Below are positions 7,791 to 15,968 of a stretch of DNA of 64,000 nucleotides, piece after piece (position 1 is the stretch's first letter; every line of letters begins with the position of its first letter). The notes under the pieces were generated by a model, which was not told the origin of the DNA, searched no databases, and saw nothing but the letters and a program-made list of their open reading frames with translations. Source of the DNA: Paenibacillus sacheonensis. Its GTDB lineage: Bacteria; Bacillota; Bacilli; Paenibacillales; Paenibacillaceae. The stretch is from positions 1 to 64,000 of the forward strand of contig NZ_JAAAMU010000015.1 of the NCBI RefSeq assembly GCF_009909195.1, in the 5' to 3' direction. The position numbers were made by a program, and so were the translations under genes.

Positions 7791-9284
7791 ATGGAGACGA
7801 AGAAACAGCGGCTCGCGCTGCGCAGATGGATCGGCAAAGAAGAGGAACGTTCTTATTTGGAGGTTCCGTTCGCGGTGGACGGGCCGGTGGAGCGCATCGA
7901 TATCGCGTACCGCTACGAACGCGGAGGAGCGGAGAAGACGGTCGTCGATATCGGACTCCGTTCGCCGGAGCGGATCGTCGGCTGGAGCGGCGGCGCCCGC
8001 GAAGCGTTCTTCGTCGGAACGGAGAAGGCGACCCCGGGTTATCTGGCGGGACCGATCGCCGAGGGCGAATGGGCCGTGCTGCTCGGGGCGTACAAGATTC
8101 CCGAGGGGGGCGCGGAGGTCATCGTCGAGGTGGAGCTCGCCCGGCCGCACGGACGCTGGATGAAGGGCGACCTGCATATGCACAGCGTGCACAGCGACGG
8201 CGGCTACACGATCGAGCAGGCGAAGGATTCGTGCAAGGCCCGCGGGCTGGAATTCATGGCGCTGACGGATCACAATACGTCTTCCCAGAATTTCGCGGCG
8301 CTTGCTCCCGACGAGCAGCTGCTGCTCGTTCCCGGCGTGGAGATGACGAGCTATTACGGCCATGCCAACGTGCTTGGCCGGCCGGATGCGCTGCGGGATT
8401 TTCGCGTGACGACTTCGGGGCAGGCGGACGGCGTGCTCGGGGAAGCGCGGGAACGGGGCGGGTTCGTATCGCTGAATCATCCCTTCTGTCCGTCCTGTCC
8501 CTGGGAGCTTGGCTTCGACGTGCCCTATGATGCCATCGAAGTGTGGAACGGCCCATGGCGCGCGCTCAACGAACGGGCTCTGGCTTGGTGGCAGGCGCAG
8601 CTCTCGCAGGGGCGCCGGGTAATCGCCTTGGGCGGCAGCGACACGCACCGGGAAGACCGGTTCGTGAAGCATGGGCGTCCGACGGCGTCCGTGTGGACGG
8701 AGTCGGATACGGTGCAAGGCGTGCTGGCGGGCATTCGCCAGGGCCGCGTCGTGCTGCAGTTCAATCCCGACGAGACCTGCATGGCCCTCGCCTCCGGCGA
8801 GTACGGCATCGGGGATACGATTCCGCGGCATGCCATCGGGGAGCAGGGCGCCGTTCCGTTGACCATCGACGTCTGCGGCGCCCGAGGCGACCGTGTCGCG
8901 CTGTGGTCCGACCGCGGCATCGAAGCCCTATGGGACATTGCGCTGCCGGCGTCGGCCGAGGCCGGCGAGTGGGAGACGGAGGCCGCGCAGGCCGGCGGCT
9001 GGAGCGTGCAGCGGGAGATCGCCGCGATCCTGGCCTTCGACGCGTCGGAAGACAAGGAGGGCTGCGTGCCCGCGATCCCGGCCGGGGCTGCCGCCGAATC
9101 CGGCGTCGCGCCTCGCATGGCGGAGACGGAGAACGGCCGCGTACGCTTGCACTTCCAAGGCTCGGCGGACCGGCTGTTCTACCGGCTGGAGGCGCGCCGC
9201 GTCGTGGAAGGACTGGATCAGTCCGTCGTGACCTGTTTGACGAATCCCGTGTATATCGGACGGGCCGAGGATACGGGTGCCTGA
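7791..9284 (+). CDS. PHP-domain metallohydrolase, CehA/McbA-like
   Basis: The 497-residue cytoplasmic protein has an N-terminal beta-domain (1-120), then a PHP catalytic domain. Metal-ligand candidates are H129-x-H131 (GDLHMHSVHSD), D160-H161, E184, H191, H230 (LNHP) and D284-x-H286 (GGSDTHR). The C-terminal third is a further beta-rich region. The family includes phosphoesterases and carboxyl-ester hydrolases; the real substrate here is unknown. It starts 11 bases after the second permease with AGGAGG, so it is in the sugar-uptake operon and may remove a phosphate or acyl group from the imported compound. Confidence 0.82.
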   Translation: METKKQRLALRRWIGKEEERSYLEVPFAVDGPVERIDIAYRYERGGAEKTVVDIGLRSPERIVGWSGGAREAFFVGTEKATPGYLAGPIAEGEWAVLLGAYKIPEGGAEVIVEVELARPHGRWMKGDLHMHSVHSDGGYTIEQAKDSCKARGLEFMALTDHNTSSQNFAALAPDEQLLLVPGVEMTSYYGHANVLGRPDALRDFRVTTSGQADGVLGEARERGGFVSLNHPFCPSCPWELGFDVPYDAIEVWNGPWRALNERALAWWQAQLSQGRRVIALGGSDTHREDRFVKHGRPTASVWTESDTVQGVLAGIRQGRVVLQFNPDETCMALASGEYGIGDTIPRHAIGEQGAVPLTIDVCGARGDRVALWSDRGIEALWDIALPASAEAGEWETEAAQAGGWSVQREIAAILAFDASEDKEGCVPAIPAGAAAESGVAPRMAETENGRVRLHFQGSADRLFYRLEARRVVEGLDQSVVTCLTNPVYIGRAEDTGA

Positions 9285-9332
9285 ACGGGAACAAGCCGGC
9301 GAAGCAATCGGGCGGTTGATAGTAAGCGATTT

Positions 9333-9376
9333 AGCAAGCAGCCGCGGACGGTGCTTGGGAAGTCGTTTTTTTTTTT
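9333..9376 (+). terminator. Possible terminator after metallohydrolase gene
   Basis: A short AAGCA/TGCTT stem precedes a run of eleven T (9366-9376) with a nine-base gap. The stem is weak; the T run is the main evidence. Confidence 0.35.
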
Positions 9377-9393
9377 GCAGAACGGCATTCCGC

Positions 9394-9429
9394 CCGGATT
9401 TTGGACTGAAACCGGAATTTCGGAGTGGA
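9394..9429 (+). promoter_or_regulatory. Tandem direct-repeat site A
   Basis: Two 18-bp units, CCGGATTTTGGACTGAAA (9394-9411) and CCGGAATTTCGGAGTGGA (9412-9429), lie 73 bases before the ATG at 9503. A -10-like CATGAT begins 20 bases after the site. Very similar pairs precede 12082 and 15969. I infer binding by the AraC-type regulator itself. Confidence 0.6.
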
Positions 9430-9502
9430 TGGATTGCAGGGACTGTGGCATGATTTGAGTAAAACCGCGTTCGAGGACCGGCCGTTCGGGAAAGGAACTA
9501 CG

Positions 9503-11845
9503 ATGAATATCATCCGGATGTATCGATCGAAGAAGTATCTGCAGCGCCTTGTACTCAGCTTCTCCATCCTGGTGCTGCTGCTGCTGGTCGTCTTTTCCGG
9601 CACGCTCTACGCCAATGCCGGGAAAATCATCCTCGACATGCAGCGGGAGGCGAACGCGAAGGTTCTCTCCCAAATCAAATTCAACGTGACCTACCTGAAC
9701 GACGTGATTCAGCGGCTGGTCATGTCGCTTTATTACGATAACGACATCGTTCCCTTGATGACGGCGACCGAGGATTCCGATATTTTCGATACGTTGACGA
9801 AGCGGTCGCGGATCGACAAGTTTGCCGACTACACGCCTTTCATTCATTCGATCATGATCTATAACGCGAAGACGGACCGGTTTCTTTGGGGCGGAGATCC
9901 CGCCGTGCAGGACCGCGACGCGCCGATCTATGCCAACATGAGGTCGCTGTTCCAAGGAACCGAGCCGATTCCCAAGCTGAGCATGGTACCGATGAGCTTG
10001 AGCCGGGACGGGAGCCATGCGGATGTATTCTCGATCTTCGACTACGATTCCATCGATTACCGGCAAGGGGAGAGCGTCTTCGTGCTCAATATCCGGCCGC
10101 AATGGCTGTTCGACAATATCAAGCTCATTAACCGGCTGGCCTGGCAGGAGAACGAGAACGTGTTCATCCTGTCGGACGACGGCACGATTCTCTCGCCGGA
10201 TACGGGAACGGCGCCCGTAGACGGAGCGTTCAAACAGGCGATATTGGCGCATGTCCGTCAGGAGGCGGCCGAGAAAAACGGCTATTTCAAGTATTCGCTC
10301 GGCAGCAAGCCGAAGCTCGTCAATTACATGGACGCCGGAATCAACGGCTGGACGCTGATCAGCATTCAGTCCTACGAGACGCTGGTCAGCAAGGCCGATT
10401 CGTTGAAGAATACGTCGATCGTGCTGACCGCGATCTTCCTGCTGCTTGCCCTGCTCGCGACGCTCGGCATCGCCCATCGGCTTTACCGGCCGCTCGGCAA
10501 GCTGGTGAATTTCATCCGGCAGGGGTCCGACGACGAAGCCGGGCCGAAGCCGCCGGACGGCGATGAGCTGTCCTACATGTCGAGCATCTATCAGGACACG
10601 AGAAATCGGCTGCTCTCGGCGAGGAACGAACAGGTGACGACGCGCCACATCGTGCGCTCCTACTATATTCGGAAGATCATCACGGACAGCGCGGCCATCC
10701 CGCCTGCGGAGTTGAGCGAGCTGATCCATGCCCATAAGCTGATGATCGAGCCGGCCGGTCCCTATCTGCTGGGCGTGATGAAGCTCGACGAAGCGGACGG
10801 CGCTCCGATCGAAACGCCTGGGTCGGATCGCCGGCTGCTGCATTTCGCGATCGCGAACATCGCGCAGGAGCTGCTCGCCCAAACCTACCCGAGCGAAACC
10901 GTCGAGCTGAAGAACGATCATCTTGCGGCGCTGATCAGCGTCCCGGACGTATCGGCCCCGACGCTCGGGCGGGTCCAGCGGGAATTCGCGCGAATTCAGG
11001 ACGTCATCGCCAAGATGTACGGAGTCACCTTCTCGGCCGTTCTGAGCGAAGGGATACAAGAGCATCGTAATCTCTCCGATCGCTATGCATTGTCCCTGCA
11101 GCAGGCCAGGTATACATTGGTTTACGGTCCTCAATCGCTCATTACGCCGGCCATGATCAGGCATAACGCCAGCGACCAGGAGGCGGCTTTGCCCGCGGAG
11201 CTGGAGAAGAAGCTGGCGGAGAGCATGAAATCGAACCAGGAAGAAGCCTTCGAGAAGACGCTGCACAAAATCTTCGAATTCATCGCCTCGCAGCATTACG
11301 ATTACATGGTGTACATGGCCTTGCATGTGTTCATTCTGATGAAGCAGGTCATCAAGGAAATGAACGAGCATCGGATCGTCCCGCTCTCGATCGAGCTGGC
11401 GGACCTCAACCGGAAGATCATGGACAGCCCTTCGCTGGATGGCATGAGGCTCATTCTGCTCGGCGTGTACCGGGAGATCCACGTGAACAAACGGAGTCCG
11501 GAGCAGGAGCGCAACGAGATTCTCGTCGAGACGATCCGGGACATCATCGGGCAGAACTACGCGGATACGAACCTCAGCCTCCAGATGATCGGAGATACGA
11601 TGAAGCTGTCGCCCGATTACATCGGAAAGCTGTTCAAGAAGCAGCAGGGCGTGTCCGTCGCCGAATTCATTAACGACGCCAGGCTCCGCCAAGCCGTGCA
11701 GTATCTGGAACAAGGCAATTATACGATCAACGATCTCATCGAACGGATCGGCTTCGGCACCCGCAGCAATTTCTTCCGGCTATTCAAGAACAAGTACGGC
11801 ACGACGCCGAAGGAATACCGGATCAAACGGAATTTGGCCGAATGA
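9503..11845 (+). CDS. Membrane-anchored AraC-family regulator with extracellular sensor domain
   Basis: The ATG at 9503 follows AAAGGA. The 780-residue product has a transmembrane helix (about 17-37), an extracellular region (about 38-300), a second helix (about 302-325) and a long cytoplasmic part ending in an AraC double helix-turn-helix (about 673-780, GFGTRSNFFRLFKNKYGTTP). This one-component layout is common in Paenibacillus next to sugar importers. It would sense an extracellular sugar or ligand-loaded binding protein. It is followed by its own terminator and the importer genes, which carry the same upstream direct repeats. Confidence 0.9.
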   Translation: MNIIRMYRSKKYLQRLVLSFSILVLLLLVVFSGTLYANAGKIILDMQREANAKVLSQIKFNVTYLNDVIQRLVMSLYYDNDIVPLMTATEDSDIFDTLTKRSRIDKFADYTPFIHSIMIYNAKTDRFLWGGDPAVQDRDAPIYANMRSLFQGTEPIPKLSMVPMSLSRDGSHADVFSIFDYDSIDYRQGESVFVLNIRPQWLFDNIKLINRLAWQENENVFILSDDGTILSPDTGTAPVDGAFKQAILAHVRQEAAEKNGYFKYSLGSKPKLVNYMDAGINGWTLISIQSYETLVSKADSLKNTSIVLTAIFLLLALLATLGIAHRLYRPLGKLVNFIRQGSDDEAGPKPPDGDELSYMSSIYQDTRNRLLSARNEQVTTRHIVRSYYIRKIITDSAAIPPAELSELIHAHKLMIEPAGPYLLGVMKLDEADGAPIETPGSDRRLLHFAIANIAQELLAQTYPSETVELKNDHLAALISVPDVSAPTLGRVQREFARIQDVIAKMYGVTFSAVLSEGIQEHRNLSDRYALSLQQARYTLVYGPQSLITPAMIRHNASDQEAALPAELEKKLAESMKSNQEEAFEKTLHKIFEFIASQHYDYMVYMALHVFILMKQVIKEMNEHRIVPLSIELADLNRKIMDSPSLDGMRLILLGVYREIHVNKRSPEQERNEILVETIRDIIGQNYADTNLSLQMIGDTMKLSPDYIGKLFKKQQGVSVAEFINDARLRQAVQYLEQGNYTINDLIERIGFGTRSNFFRLFKNKYGTTPKEYRIKRNLAE

Positions 11846-11869
11846 GCAATGGAATACGCACTGCCCGGA

Positions 11870-11893
11870 GCCGCCCGCAAGGGCGGTCTTTTT
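11870..11893 (+). terminator. Rho-independent terminator after AraC-type regulator gene
   Basis: GCCGCCC-GCAA-GGGCGGT followed by CTTTTTG. It separates the regulator from the importer operon, which therefore needs its own promoter. Confidence 0.85.
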
Positions 11894-11976
11894 GTCATGC
11901 GCGCCGGCCATCGGGCCAAAGCCGCGCGGTTTTGCCCAATTAGCATCCCTTAGGACGGCAATGGGAATAACGGACT

Positions 11977-12011
11977 CCGATCTTGGAACGAAACCGGGAT
12001 TTTGGACTGTT
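11977..12011 (+). promoter_or_regulatory. Tandem direct-repeat site B
   Basis: CCGATCTTGGAACGAAA (11977-11993) and CCGGGATTTTGGACTGTT (11994-12011). The second unit is nearly identical to unit 1 of site A. The site ends 70 bases before the ATG at 12082, and a -10-like CAGAAT (12031-12036) starts 20 bases after it, as at site A. Confidence 0.6.
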
Positions 12012-12081
12012 CTCCGGCGCTTATTTTCGCCAGAATGGGGCTATGAAACGAGAAAGTCAGACGGAAAGGAGAAGAACGTGC

Positions 12082-13044
12082 ATGATCATCAAAGACGCGG
12101 AAATTTATCGTCCTAAGGCGGAGAAGACCTCTATCCTCGGGAAGCGCAAGGGCAGGTTCAAGCATGGAGAGCTGTTCAGCTTATCCGTGCCCGGCTTGAT
12201 CTACTTATTCATCTTCTCGTACATGCCCATGTTCGGCATCGTCATCGCCTTCAAGGACTATCGCTACGACAAGGGTATTCTCGGCAGCGATTGGATCGGG
12301 TTCAAGAACTTCGAGTTTCTGTTCGCTTCCGAGAATGCCTGGCGGATCACGCGGAACACGGTGCTGTATTCCGCGACGTATATCGTCGTCGGCATGCTGA
12401 TCGCCGTGACGCTTGCCATCCTGCTCTCCCAGGTAGGGAAGAATTGGGTCAAGCTGCACCAAACGGTGCTGTTCCTGCCGTATTTCGTGTCGTGGGTCGT
12501 GGTCGGGTATATCTCGCTGGCCTTCCTGGACAACACCTCCGGTTACCTTAATCAGGCGCTCGGCTACCTCGGGCTTGCGCCGCGCAAGTGGTATTTCGAA
12601 TCGGGGCCGTGGCCGTACATCCTGGTCATCGCGCATGAGTGGAAGAGCATCGGCTTCGCGACGCTGATCTATTTCGCCGGCGTGCTCGGCATCAATCAGG
12701 ACTATTACGAGGCGGCCCGCATCGACGGCGCATCGAAGTTCCAGATGGCGCGGCGAATCACGCTGCCCCTGCTGCTGCCGCTCATGACCATCATGCTGAT
12801 TCTCGCGATCGGCAATATTTTCAGAGGCGACTTCGGCCTGCATTACTTCGTGCCGAACGATTCGGCCTTCGCGCTGCCGACGACGGACATTATCGATACG
12901 TACGTGTTCCGGTCGCTGCGCATGCTGGGCGATATCGGCATGTCCTCGGCCGCGGGCGTCTACCAATCCGTCGTCGGGTTCGTCCTCGTGCTCGCGGCAA
13001 ACTATATCGTTCGCAAAATCAATGACGAGAACGCATTGTTCTAG
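12082..13044 (+). CDS. Sugar ABC transporter permease (LplB-like)
   Basis: The ATG at 12082 follows GGAAAGGAGA; an in-frame TTG at 11983 lies inside site B and is not credible. The 320-residue protein has six transmembrane segments, the LplB-type start FSLSVPGLIYLFIFSYMPMFG and the EAA loop YEAARIDGASKFQMARRITLP. It partners the 13056 permease. LplB/YtcP pairs import complex oligosaccharides. Confidence 0.93.
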   Translation: MIIKDAEIYRPKAEKTSILGKRKGRFKHGELFSLSVPGLIYLFIFSYMPMFGIVIAFKDYRYDKGILGSDWIGFKNFEFLFASENAWRITRNTVLYSATYIVVGMLIAVTLAILLSQVGKNWVKLHQTVLFLPYFVSWVVVGYISLAFLDNTSGYLNQALGYLGLAPRKWYFESGPWPYILVIAHEWKSIGFATLIYFAGVLGINQDYYEAARIDGASKFQMARRITLPLLLPLMTIMLILAIGNIFRGDFGLHYFVPNDSAFALPTTDIIDTYVFRSLRMLGDIGMSSAAGVYQSVVGFVLVLAANYIVRKINDENALF

Positions 13045-13055
13045 GAGGTGTCCGC

Positions 13056-13937
13056 GTGGGTCACGGCAACAAGACGGCCGCCGTCATCAATCTGTTCTTT
13101 ATGGGTTTAAGCCTGCTGATGGTCATCCCGTTCATTCTGGTCATCTCGATATCGTTCACGAGCGAAGCTTCGCTCGCCAGGAACGGCTACCGGTTCGTAC
13201 CGGATTCGTTCGTGCTGACCGCTTATCGGTATATTTTCAAGGTGCCTGAGGTCATCGTTCGGTCTTATGGCGTTACCGCGCTGGTGACGTTAATCGGCAC
13301 GGCCGCCGGGCTGCTGATGACGGCGATGATGGCCTATACGATATCCAGGCCGGATTACAAGTACAAGAACGTCACGAGCTTCTACGTATTCTTCACGATG
13401 CTGTTCAGCGGGGGACTTGTCCCTTTCTATATGCTGATGACGCAATACCTGCATGCGAAGGATACGCTGTGGGCGATGATCCTGCCGGGGCTGATGAGCG
13501 CCTGGAACGTCATGATCCTGAGAGGCTTCTTCGCAAAAACTCCGTTGGAAATCATCGAATCGGCCAAGATGGACGGTGCCCGGGAATGGCGGATCTTCTT
13601 CACGATCATCATCCCGCTGTCTACTCCGGCGCTCGCGACGATCGGCTTATTGGTCGCGTTCGGTTATTGGAACGAATGGTTCAACGCGCTGCTGTTCATC
13701 GACACGCCGAGCCTCGTTCCGCTGCAGCTGCTGCTCGTCCGCATGCTGAACAGCATGGAGCTTTTGACGCAAAATCTGGATCAGCTCGGTATTCCGGACC
13801 TGGACGTCAGCCAATTCCCGACGATGTCCGCACGCATGGTGATGGTCGTGCTGGCCGCGGGGCCGATGATGATGGTCTTCCCGTTCTTCCAGCGCTACTT
13901 CGTGCAGGGGTTGACCGTCGGTTCGCTGAAAGGCTGA
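13056..13937 (+). CDS. Sugar ABC transporter permease (YtcP-like)
   Basis: The GTG at 13056 follows AGGAGGTG (13043-13050), which overlaps the previous stop. The 293-residue protein has six membrane segments, EAA loop IESAKMDGAREWRIFFTIIIP and the usual C terminus FFQRYFVQGLTVGSLKG. It forms the translocation pore with the 12082 product. Confidence 0.93.
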   Translation: MGHGNKTAAVINLFFMGLSLLMVIPFILVISISFTSEASLARNGYRFVPDSFVLTAYRYIFKVPEVIVRSYGVTALVTLIGTAAGLLMTAMMAYTISRPDYKYKNVTSFYVFFTMLFSGGLVPFYMLMTQYLHAKDTLWAMILPGLMSAWNVMILRGFFAKTPLEIIESAKMDGAREWRIFFTIIIPLSTPALATIGLLVAFGYWNEWFNALLFIDTPSLVPLQLLLVRMLNSMELLTQNLDQLGIPDLDVSQFPTMSARMVMVVLAAGPMMMVFPFFQRYFVQGLTVGSLKG

Positions 13938-13987
13938 CATCGGGAGAAGGCCGGCAGATTCCATTCAGGTGAGTCTAATAACGGAGA

Positions 13988-14097
13988 GGGCAAACCGATC
14001 GGAGGGAGGCAAGGCGGAATGGCGGTTTGCTCCCATGTTATTATTTTCATACAAGCACAGACGATTGGTTTCCGTTCGAAGCCAAAGCTTCGAATGG
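13988..14097 (+). promoter_or_regulatory. Two hairpins in leader of binding-protein gene
   Basis: GCAAACCG (13990-13997) pairs with CGGTTTGC (14023-14030). Then TTCGAAGC-CAAA-GCTTCGAA (14075-14094) forms a perfect 8-bp stem, 11 bp if outer pairs with one G-T wobble are counted. Neither has a T run. They may stabilise the downstream message or, for the second, act as an operator. Confidence 0.5.
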
Positions 14098-14142
14098 AGC
14101 ATTCGTCTAGAGCACTGTTATTAAAAGGGAGGTTTCATACAG

Positions 14143-15696
14143 ATGGGGCATTTGAGGAAGAAAACATTTCGCCTCTCGTTGTTCGCGGTCGTGCTGACGA
14201 TGGCGATGACGGGGTGCAGCAGCAAGTCGAACGAGGAGACGGCCGCGAACAAGCCCGCGGACAGCGGGACGTCCGTTAGCGCGAATACGCCGGATACGGA
14301 TGCGAACGCGGAGAACGAAACGCTTCCCCCGGTGGAACTCACTTGGTATTACGGGGTAAGCGCGCAGCAGCCGGGTCAGCAGGACGTCGAGGACGCGGTC
14401 AACCGATACTTGAAAGAGAATACGAAGCTGAACGCGACGGTGAAGCTGAAGCCTGTCGATTTTGGCAGCTATGACCAGAAAATGAACGTCACCATCGCTT
14501 CCAACGAGAACATGGACATCATCTGGACGACGGGCTCCTGGCTGCTCAAGTATAACGAGAACGTCAAGAAGGGCGCTTTCCTGGCGATCGACGATCTGCT
14601 GCCGAAGTACGCGCCGAAGACGTTAAGCGATCTCATGCCGGCCAAATTCTGGGAGGACGTGAAAGCGGATACGGACGGCAAAATCTACGCGGTGCCGAGC
14701 TATCAGGTGGCGGCTACGTCCTTCGGCTTCGTCTTCCAGAAGCGGTTCGTCGACAAGTACAAATTCGATGTGAACAGCGTGAAGACGGAAGCCGACCTGG
14801 CGCCGTTCCTGGAGACGCTCAAGAAGAACGAGCCGGGCGTCGTGCCGTTCGCCTTCCAAGCGGGCAACAACGGTCCGATCGACGGGAACCTGCTGGATTA
14901 CGGTCCGGTCACGTACTACAAGAACGACCCGTATAAGAGCGTGGACAAACGCGGGACGCCGGAGTACAAAGCCTACTTGGACCTTATGCACGAATGGTAC
15001 CAGAAGGGTTATATCTACTCCGATCTCGCTACGGTCAAGGACTTCAACCAACTGATGGCCAAAGGCAATATCGCCGTCATGACGGACGTGACGTTCAAAC
15101 CGGGCGGCGAAGCGGGCTACCCCGCCAAGAACGGCGGCAACGAGGTCGTCCGAAAGGCCATTACCGATCCGCTCTTCACCGGGGTCACGACCTCGATGAA
15201 CGCGATCAGCAAAGCATCGAAAAATCCGGAGCGGGCGCTCATGCTCCTCGAGCTCGTCAACAACGACAAGAAGCTGTACGATCTGCTCTGCTACGGCGTC
15301 GAAGGGAAGGATTATACCGTGGCGAACGGCGTGTACGCGCCAGTCGAGAACTCGGCTTATGCGCCGCAAGTGGATTGGGTGTTCGGCAATCAATTTAACG
15401 GGCTGCTTCGCCCGGGCCAGCCGGCCGACGTCTTCGAGCAGACGAAGCAGCTGAACGAGCAGGCCGGGATTCATCCGATCAACGGCTTCAAGTTCGACGA
15501 CTCGAGCTTGAAGACGGAAGTCGCCGCCGTTGCCGCCGTGCAGGCGGAATACGCGGTTCCGCTCGAGACGGGAACGGCCGATCCGAGCGAGGTCCTGCCA
15601 AAATATTTGGAAGCCCTGAAGAAGGCGGGCAGCGAAAAGATTCAAGCCGAGCTGAACAGGCAGCTGGCGGCTTGGGCGGCGAAGAACGGCAAGTAG
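14143..15696 (+). CDS. Extracellular solute-binding lipoprotein (LplA-like)
   Basis: The 517-residue product starts at ATG 14143 after GGGAGG. It has a lipoprotein signal with lipobox MAMTGC, an Asn/Thr-rich spacer to about 60, and a large binding domain of the type paired with LplB/YtcP permeases. It is third in the operon, with a 205-base hairpin-rich leader separating it from the permeases. Confidence 0.92.
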   Translation: MGHLRKKTFRLSLFAVVLTMAMTGCSSKSNEETAANKPADSGTSVSANTPDTDANAENETLPPVELTWYYGVSAQQPGQQDVEDAVNRYLKENTKLNATVKLKPVDFGSYDQKMNVTIASNENMDIIWTTGSWLLKYNENVKKGAFLAIDDLLPKYAPKTLSDLMPAKFWEDVKADTDGKIYAVPSYQVAATSFGFVFQKRFVDKYKFDVNSVKTEADLAPFLETLKKNEPGVVPFAFQAGNNGPIDGNLLDYGPVTYYKNDPYKSVDKRGTPEYKAYLDLMHEWYQKGYIYSDLATVKDFNQLMAKGNIAVMTDVTFKPGGEAGYPAKNGGNEVVRKAITDPLFTGVTTSMNAISKASKNPERALMLLELVNNDKKLYDLLCYGVEGKDYTVANGVYAPVENSAYAPQVDWVFGNQFNGLLRPGQPADVFEQTKQLNEQAGIHPINGFKFDDSSLKTEVAAVAAVQAEYAVPLETGTADPSEVLPKYLEALKKAGSEKIQAELNRQLAAWAAKNGK

Positions 15697-15790
15697 GCTT
15701 GCCGGCGGACATTCAAGCCTGAGAAGCAAAATAGCCGGCCGCTATCCGCGCCGATTGCCAAGCTCGCGCGGACTGGCGAAATCGCAAGCC

Positions 15791-15836
15791 AGGGCTGTTC
15801 CTGAATTCCGCAGGGGGTTCGGGACAGCCCTTTCTT
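15791..15836 (+). terminator. Terminator of the 12082-15696 operon
   Basis: AGGGCTGT (15791-15798) pairs with ACAGCCCT (15824-15831), followed by TTTCTT. A smaller AGGCTTG/CAAGCCT hairpin sits at the stop codon (15695-15720). Confidence 0.75.
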
Positions 15837-15866
15837 GATGGCGCGACTCGTCCCGGGAGTTCGTTC

Positions 15867-15903
15867 GCGGCAATCGGACGGAAAGCGGGACGATGGACTA
15901 TGG
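15867..15903 (+). promoter_or_regulatory. Tandem direct-repeat site C (weaker)
   Basis: CGGCAATCGGACGGAAA followed by GCGGGACGATGGACTAT keeps the GGA-x2-GAAA junction and the TGGACT core of sites A and B. It ends about 67 bases before the ATG at 15969. It is more diverged than A and B. Confidence 0.4.
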
Positions 15904-15968
15904 CTCCGTCTTGATGGCCGCGAGAACGGAGAAGGGGCAAATGAAGCATTAAGGAAGGGGGAAGCAGC

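Noticed and set aside
9218..11713. 831-codon antisense open frame opposite the AraC-type regulator
   Set aside because: Shadow of a clear AraC-type gene; composition is repetitive and Arg/His-rich.
11983..12081. TTG 11983 as start for the permease
   Set aside because: The codon lies inside the direct-repeat site and has no ribosome site.
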